Notes under the pieces: generated by a model
Seen by the model: the letters and a program-made list of their open reading frames with translations, nothing else
Databases searched by the model: none
What the model was told of the DNA's origin: nothing
NCBI GenBank assembly: GCA_011525945.1
Contig: WYBJ01000131.1
Location: forward strand, 1-32,835
DNA: 32,835 bases
Source of the DNA: Burkholderiaceae bacterium
Lineage (GTDB): Bacteria > Pseudomonadota > Gammaproteobacteria > Burkholderiales > WYBJ01
Direction of reading: 5' to 3'
Shown: positions 29,126 through 32,835 of the stretch, one piece after another
How positions within the stretch are numbered: position 1 is the first letter of the stretch
Layout: each line of letters opens with the position of its first letter
Program-made: the position numbers and the translations under genes

Positions 29126-30621
29126 GCGCGCACCTGCGCCGCGCACGAATCTTCCGCCCGCCCGGGCCAACGCGCGAGACATGCCCGACTCACGTCGATG
29201 TCGCTGAATGCGTGACGTACCCCGGCGATCTCCTGGTAACGCTCGTGCCCTTTGCCGGCCACAAGCACCACGTCACCCTTGCGCGCGCGGGCAATCGCGG
29301 CGGCGATCGCCCGTGCCCGGTCCGGTTCGACACCCGCCGCGGGTCGCGTGCCGGCGGCTATCGCGGCGATGATGTCGGCGGGATTCTCGGTACGCGGGTT
29401 GTCGCTCGTGATCACCACGTCGTCCGCCAGGCGCGACGCCGTCTGCCCCATGAGCGGACGCTTGCCCGCATCGCGCTCCCCGCCGCAGCCGAACACGCAC
29501 GCCAGGCGTGCGCGATCGAAATGGCGGCGCAGCGCGGTCAGCGTCTGCTCGAGCGCGTCGGGTGTATGCGCGTAATCGACGAACACGAGCGGCTTGTCGC
29601 CGCCGCCCAGCGCCTGCATGCGACCTTCGACCGGGCCGAGTTGCGCCAGCACGTCCAGCGCCTGGTGAAACGGCAGGTCGGCCGCGATCAGCACAGCCAT
29701 GACGCCGAGCAGGTTGGCCGCATTGTGCGCGCCGAACAGTGCACTGCGGATGACACCCTCGCCCCAGGGCGTGCGAATCTCCAGCTTCAGACCGAAGCGA
29801 TCGAGGTCCAGGCGCGTGCCCGAGACCGTGCCGCCCGTGAAACCATAAGTGAGGATGCGTGCGTGAGCACCGGCGAGTCGCCCGACCAGGTCGCGGCCAA
29901 AGGCGTCGTCGATATTGATCACCGCGCAGCGCAGCCCCGGCCATTGGAACAAGCGAGCCTTCGCCTCGCCGTAGCGCTCCATGTCGCCGTGATAGTCGAG
30001 ATGGTCACGCGTGAGGTTCGTGTAGAGCGCGATGTCGAACCGCGCACCGTTCAAGCGTCCCTGTGAAAGACCGTGCGAGGAAGCCTCGAGCGCAATGCAA
30101 CAGGCGCCTTCGGCGCGGTAGCGCGCCAGCAGTGCGTGTAGGGCGAGCGCATCCGGAGTCGTGTTGACAAGCCCTTCGAGCGCACCCGGAAAGCCGTGCC
30201 CGAGCGTGCCGATGACGGCGGTGCGCCGACCGGCGGCGCCCAGGGCTGCCGCGATCCAGTGGCTGCACGAGGTCTTGCCATTGGTGCCCGTCACACCGAT
30301 CATCGTCAGGTCACGCGCGGGCTCGCCCGCCGCCAGCGCGGCGATCTCGCCGGCGAGATCGCGCAGGCCGGCGACGCCGAAGTTCGGCACCCGCCATGAC
30401 GGCGGCGAATCGCGGCCTTGTCGCTCCCACAGAATCGCGGCCGCCCCGTTCGCTATCGCGTCGGCGACAAAGTCGCGCCCGTCAGCTCGCTCACCCGGAT
30501 AGGCGACGAACACGTCGCCCGGTCCGATCTGCCTGCTGTCGTTGCGCAGGCGCACCGGGTCGATCGCATGCGCTCGGAGTGCATCGAGGCATTGCTGCGC
30601 CGACCATTGTTGCGCGCCCAT
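29122..30621 (-). CDS. murE: MurE, UDP-MurNAc-L-Ala-D-Glu--meso-diaminopimelate ligase
   Basis: MurE adds the third residue. The motif DNPRTENP (407-414) is the signature of the meso-diaminopimelate-specific enzyme, so the peptidoglycan is of the usual Gram-negative type. The 499-residue protein has the ATP loop GVTGTNGKTS (109-118), the carbamylated Lys in GEAKARLF (Lys221), TNLTRDHLDYHG and VDYAHTPDAL. It starts 6 bp after ftsI and its ribosome site is weak, so it probably depends on ftsI translation. Confidence 0.97.
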   Translation of the reverse strand: MGAQQWSAQQCLDALRAHAIDPVRLRNDSRQIGPGDVFVAYPGERADGRDFVADAIANGAAAILWERQGRDSPPSWRVPNFGVAGLRDLAGEIAALAAGEPARDLTMIGVTGTNGKTSCSHWIAAALGAAGRRTAVIGTLGHGFPGALEGLVNTTPDALALHALLARYRAEGACCIALEASSHGLSQGRLNGARFDIALYTNLTRDHLDYHGDMERYGEAKARLFQWPGLRCAVINIDDAFGRDLVGRLAGAHARILTYGFTGGTVSGTRLDLDRFGLKLEIRTPWGEGVIRSALFGAHNAANLLGVMAVLIAADLPFHQALDVLAQLGPVEGRMQALGGGDKPLVFVDYAHTPDALEQTLTALRRHFDRARLACVFGCGGERDAGKRPLMGQTASRLADDVVITSDNPRTENPADIIAAIAAGTRPAAGVEPDRARAIAAAIARARKGDVVLVAGKGHERYQEIAGVRHAFSDIDVSRACLARWPGRAEDSCAAQVRA

Positions 30622-30627
30622 CGCTCG

Positions 30628-32388
30628 CTAGCCCCGAGGCCCGGTTTCGTCGTGCGCCACCCAGACGTCTTCCTTGACGACAGGCGCATCGGCCGGGGGC
30701 AGCTTCACATTCATGGTGGGTGCGTCCGGCGCGACCGACAGCGCGCGCAACGTGGCCGCCGCCACTTCGTGAAAAACCGGCGCAGCCACGGCGCCGCCGT
30801 AATACTGCCCCGTCGGCTCGTCGATCATGACGGCGATGATGATGCGCGGATCCGAAGCCGGCGCGAAACCGACGAAGGACGAGACATACTTGTTGGGCGC
30901 GTAGCGGCCATGGTCGAGCTTGTGCGCGGTTCCGGTTTTGCCCGCCACGCGATAGCCCGCCACTTGCGCACGCGGTGCCGTGCCGCCGGGCTGCACCGCG
31001 AGCTCGAGCATTGCGCGCACCGCCCGCGCGGTCGAGGCGGAAATGACCTGTACACCGGCCTGCGGTTGTCTGCGCTTGAGGAGCGTGACGGGCTTGAGCT
31101 CGCCATCGTCTGCGAAGATCGTATAGGCGCGCGCGAGCTGCAGCAGACTCACCGAAATGCCATGGCCATAAGCCATGGTGGCCTGCTCGATCGGCTTCCA
31201 CTTCTGATACGGGCGCAGCCGCCCCGAGCCTTCGCCTGGAAAACCGGATTCGGGCACCCTGCCGAAGCCTGAACGCGCGAAGATTTCCCACATCGCCTGC
31301 GCCGGGAGGCCAAGCGCGATCTTGGCCGCGCCCACGTTGGACGATTTCTGAATGACCTGCGCGACCGTGAGATCGCCACCGGGGTGCACGTCCCTTATCG
31401 TCTTGTGGCCGACGGTCAGGCCGCTGCCGGTGGCAATGATGGTATCCGGGCGCACGCGCCCCGCCTCGAGCGCGGCCGCAATCGTGAACGGCTTGAGCGT
31501 CGATCCCGGCTCGAACAGATCGATCAGGGCGCGATTGCGCGAGCGTTGCGGATCGATGCGGCCGCGGCTGTTCGGGTTGTACGCCGGCAAATTGGCCATC
31601 GCCAGCACCTCACCCGTGCGCGCATCGAGCACCACGATGCCGCCCGCCTTCGCCCTGTGCTCTTCCAGCGCACGCTTCAGTTCCCGGTAGGCGGTGTACT
31701 GGATTCTGAGATCTATCGACAGCGCCAGGTCGCGCCCTTGCTGTGGCGCGCGGATGCTCTGCACGTCCTCGACAATGCGGCCGAGCCGATCTTTGATCAC
31801 GCGCCGGCTGCCGGGCTTGCCGACCAGCTCGTCCTGGTAGGCGAGCTCGAGCCCTTCCTGGCCCTTATCGTCGATGTTGGTGACGCCGATCAAGTGCGCG
31901 GTCACTTCGCCTGCCGGATAGAATCGACGGTATTCGCGCTGCAGGAATACGCCCGGTATGTCGAGCTCCACGACGCGCGCGGCCTGCTCAGGCGGAAGCT
32001 GACGGCGCAGGTACGCAAACTCTCTTTCCTGATCCGCGACCCGGCGCGTGATATCGTCGACTTCAACTCCGAGCAAGCGAGCGAGACGCTTGAGCTGGTC
32101 AGCGCTCGCATCGAAATCCGCCGGGCTCGCCCAAACCGATTCCACGGCAGTCGAAATCGCCAGCGGCTCGCCATGCCGATCGGTGATGCGGCCGCGGTGT
32201 GCGCTGATTTCCACCACGCGGCTGTAACGCGATTCGCCCTTTTGCTGCAAGAAATCGTTGTGCAATCCCTGCAAATAAACAGCCCGTGCCACCAGCACCA
32301 GCATCCAGCCGAGCAGGATCGCGAGCAGCAGGCGCGAGCGCCAGATCGGGAAGCGCAGCCGCAGCACCGGGTTCGCGGTCGAGTTCAT
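30628..32388 (-). CDS. ftsI: FtsI (PBP3), septal peptidoglycan transpeptidase
   Basis: FtsI cross-links septal peptidoglycan. The 586-residue protein has a short cytoplasmic part, one TM helix (about 19-40), the PBP dimer region beginning SAHRGRITDRHGEPLA, and the transpeptidase domain. The domain carries the catalytic set S296-T-L-K299 (EPGSTLKPF), SSN (349-351) and KTG (484-486). The start at 32388 overlaps the ftsL stop (ATGA); the 79-residue longer frame lies inside ftsL. Confidence 0.97.
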   Translation of the reverse strand: MNSTANPVLRLRFPIWRSRLLLAILLGWMLVLVARAVYLQGLHNDFLQQKGESRYSRVVEISAHRGRITDRHGEPLAISTAVESVWASPADFDASADQLKRLARLLGVEVDDITRRVADQEREFAYLRRQLPPEQAARVVELDIPGVFLQREYRRFYPAGEVTAHLIGVTNIDDKGQEGLELAYQDELVGKPGSRRVIKDRLGRIVEDVQSIRAPQQGRDLALSIDLRIQYTAYRELKRALEEHRAKAGGIVVLDARTGEVLAMANLPAYNPNSRGRIDPQRSRNRALIDLFEPGSTLKPFTIAAALEAGRVRPDTIIATGSGLTVGHKTIRDVHPGGDLTVAQVIQKSSNVGAAKIALGLPAQAMWEIFARSGFGRVPESGFPGEGSGRLRPYQKWKPIEQATMAYGHGISVSLLQLARAYTIFADDGELKPVTLLKRRQPQAGVQVISASTARAVRAMLELAVQPGGTAPRAQVAGYRVAGKTGTAHKLDHGRYAPNKYVSSFVGFAPASDPRIIIAVMIDEPTGQYYGGAVAAPVFHEVAAATLRALSVAPDAPTMNVKLPPADAPVVKEDVWVAHDETGPRG

Positions 32389-32666
32389 TTCGCGGCCACC
32401 CGCTCGCCGCTGACGAGCATCTGGACCCGATTGGCGCTGAGCGCACGCATATTGAGCTGAGTCGCCGCCATCCGTTCGATGCGTCCCTGCATTCCCCAGG
32501 TACTCGCTTCCAACTGAAGCTGGCTGAACTCGATCTCCAGTTGTTTCGCGCGCTCGTTCTCCTTCTCCAGAGTCACGAACAGCTTGCGCGCCTGATGATG
32601 CGCGGCGACCGTCGCGAGCGCACACGCGATCGCGATCGCGAGCAAGAGAAAGTTCAGCCGCGCCAT
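32385..32666 (-). CDS. ftsL: FtsL, small divisome protein
   Basis: The 93-residue product has the FtsL layout: a short start, one TM helix (about 4-22) and a periplasmic coiled coil (about 28-60, KLFVTLEKENERAKQLEIE), then ATQLNMRALSANRVQML typical of the family's end. FtsL joins FtsB and FtsQ and activates FtsW/FtsI. GGAG lies about 6 nt before the ATG. Its upstream neighbour should be rsmH, whose end is not recognisable in the window. Confidence 0.93.
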   Translation of the reverse strand: MARLNFLLLAIAIACALATVAAHHQARKLFVTLEKENERAKQLEIEFSQLQLEASTWGMQGRIERMAATQLNMRALSANRVQMLVSGERVAAK

Positions 32667-32678
32667 CGCGCGCTCCAG

Positions 32679-32816
32679 GAGCCTGCTCGCATCAGCGGGC
32701 TCGCGACATCCCCCTCGAGCACCGGGAGAGACGCCACGATGCGCGCATCCCGACTTACGCCCAGGAAACTGGCGTCTTTCCCCTCACCCCCCGCCCCTCT
32801 CCCGGGGGGAGAGGGG
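32679..32816. repeat. Compound palindromic (REP-like) element between rsmH and ftsL
   Basis: Three nested or adjacent inverted repeats are seen: GAGCCTGCT/AGCGGGCTC (32679-32687 and 32694-32702, one mismatch); AGACGCCA/TGGCGTCT (32729-32736 and 32770-32777, perfect); and CCCCTCTCCC/GGGAGAGGGG (32794-32803 and 32807-32816, perfect, 3-nt loop), preceded by CCCCTCACCCC. The last part has the look of a dispersed palindromic repeat known from several GC-rich Proteobacteria. One minus-strand frame is open across the whole element to a TGA inside ftsL; another stops at a TAA at about 32757. Either could be the rsmH tail, so rsmH may end within the repeat. Confidence 0.6.
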
Positions 32817-32835
32817 CGCGTCGTGTGAGCACCGA

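Overview
The window looks like the chromosome of a GC-rich betaproteobacterium (Burkholderiales/Nitrosomonadales type; the genus cannot be told from sequence alone). The main evidence is a complete, ordered division and cell-wall (dcw) cluster read right to left, ftsL-ftsI-murE-murF-mraY-murD-ftsW-murG-murC-murB-ddlB-ftsQ-ftsA-ftsZ-lpxC. It is followed by a small membrane-protein gene, dciA (opposite strand), an M23 peptidase gene, secA, argJ, a DUF815 ATPase gene, a Nudix-ThiE fusion gene and yacG. This order and the Nudix-ThiE fusion are familiar from Betaproteobacteria.

Layout. (1) Positions 1-4461, minus strand: an accessory cassette of three exported proteins. These are a secreted protein with a phage-structural flavour, a 99-residue secreted YD-repeat mini-protein, and a lipoprotein with a transglutaminase-like domain that runs, through a -1 frame change, into an RHS protein continuing past the left edge. 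(2) 4462-5036: a gene-free divergent region with a perfect 4 x 12-bp tandem repeat. (3) 5037-7547, plus strand: a second-type FtsH protease with an unusual pore residue, then yacG. (4) 7558-14565, minus strand: Nudix-ThiE, DUF815 ATPase, argJ, secA and the M23 peptidase gene, with a factor-independent terminator separating the last two. (5) 14583-15227: dciA (plus) facing a small two-helix membrane protein gene (minus). (6) 15265-32666, minus strand: lpxC and the dcw cluster, mostly joined by ATGA overlaps. (7) 32667-32835: a compound palindromic repeat where the 3' end of rsmH would normally lie.

The dcw genes build UDP-MurNAc-pentapeptide (MurB, MurC, MurD, MurE, MurF, Ddl), carry it to lipid II (MraY, MurG), polymerise and cross-link it at the septum (FtsW, FtsI) and run the divisome (FtsL, FtsQ, FtsA, FtsZ). 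LpxC ties in lipid A synthesis. The M23 protein fits envelope remodelling and SecA drives export.

The points most worth following are the RHS frame junction (a C5 run plus an 8-bp hairpin) in the exported cassette; two micro-ORFs that bridge the gaps on both sides of murG with the same design (ATGA start on the upstream stop, then TGA-GCN-start of the next gene), with a third, looser one before mraY; the Ile in the FtsH pore loop; and the repeat between rsmH and ftsL.
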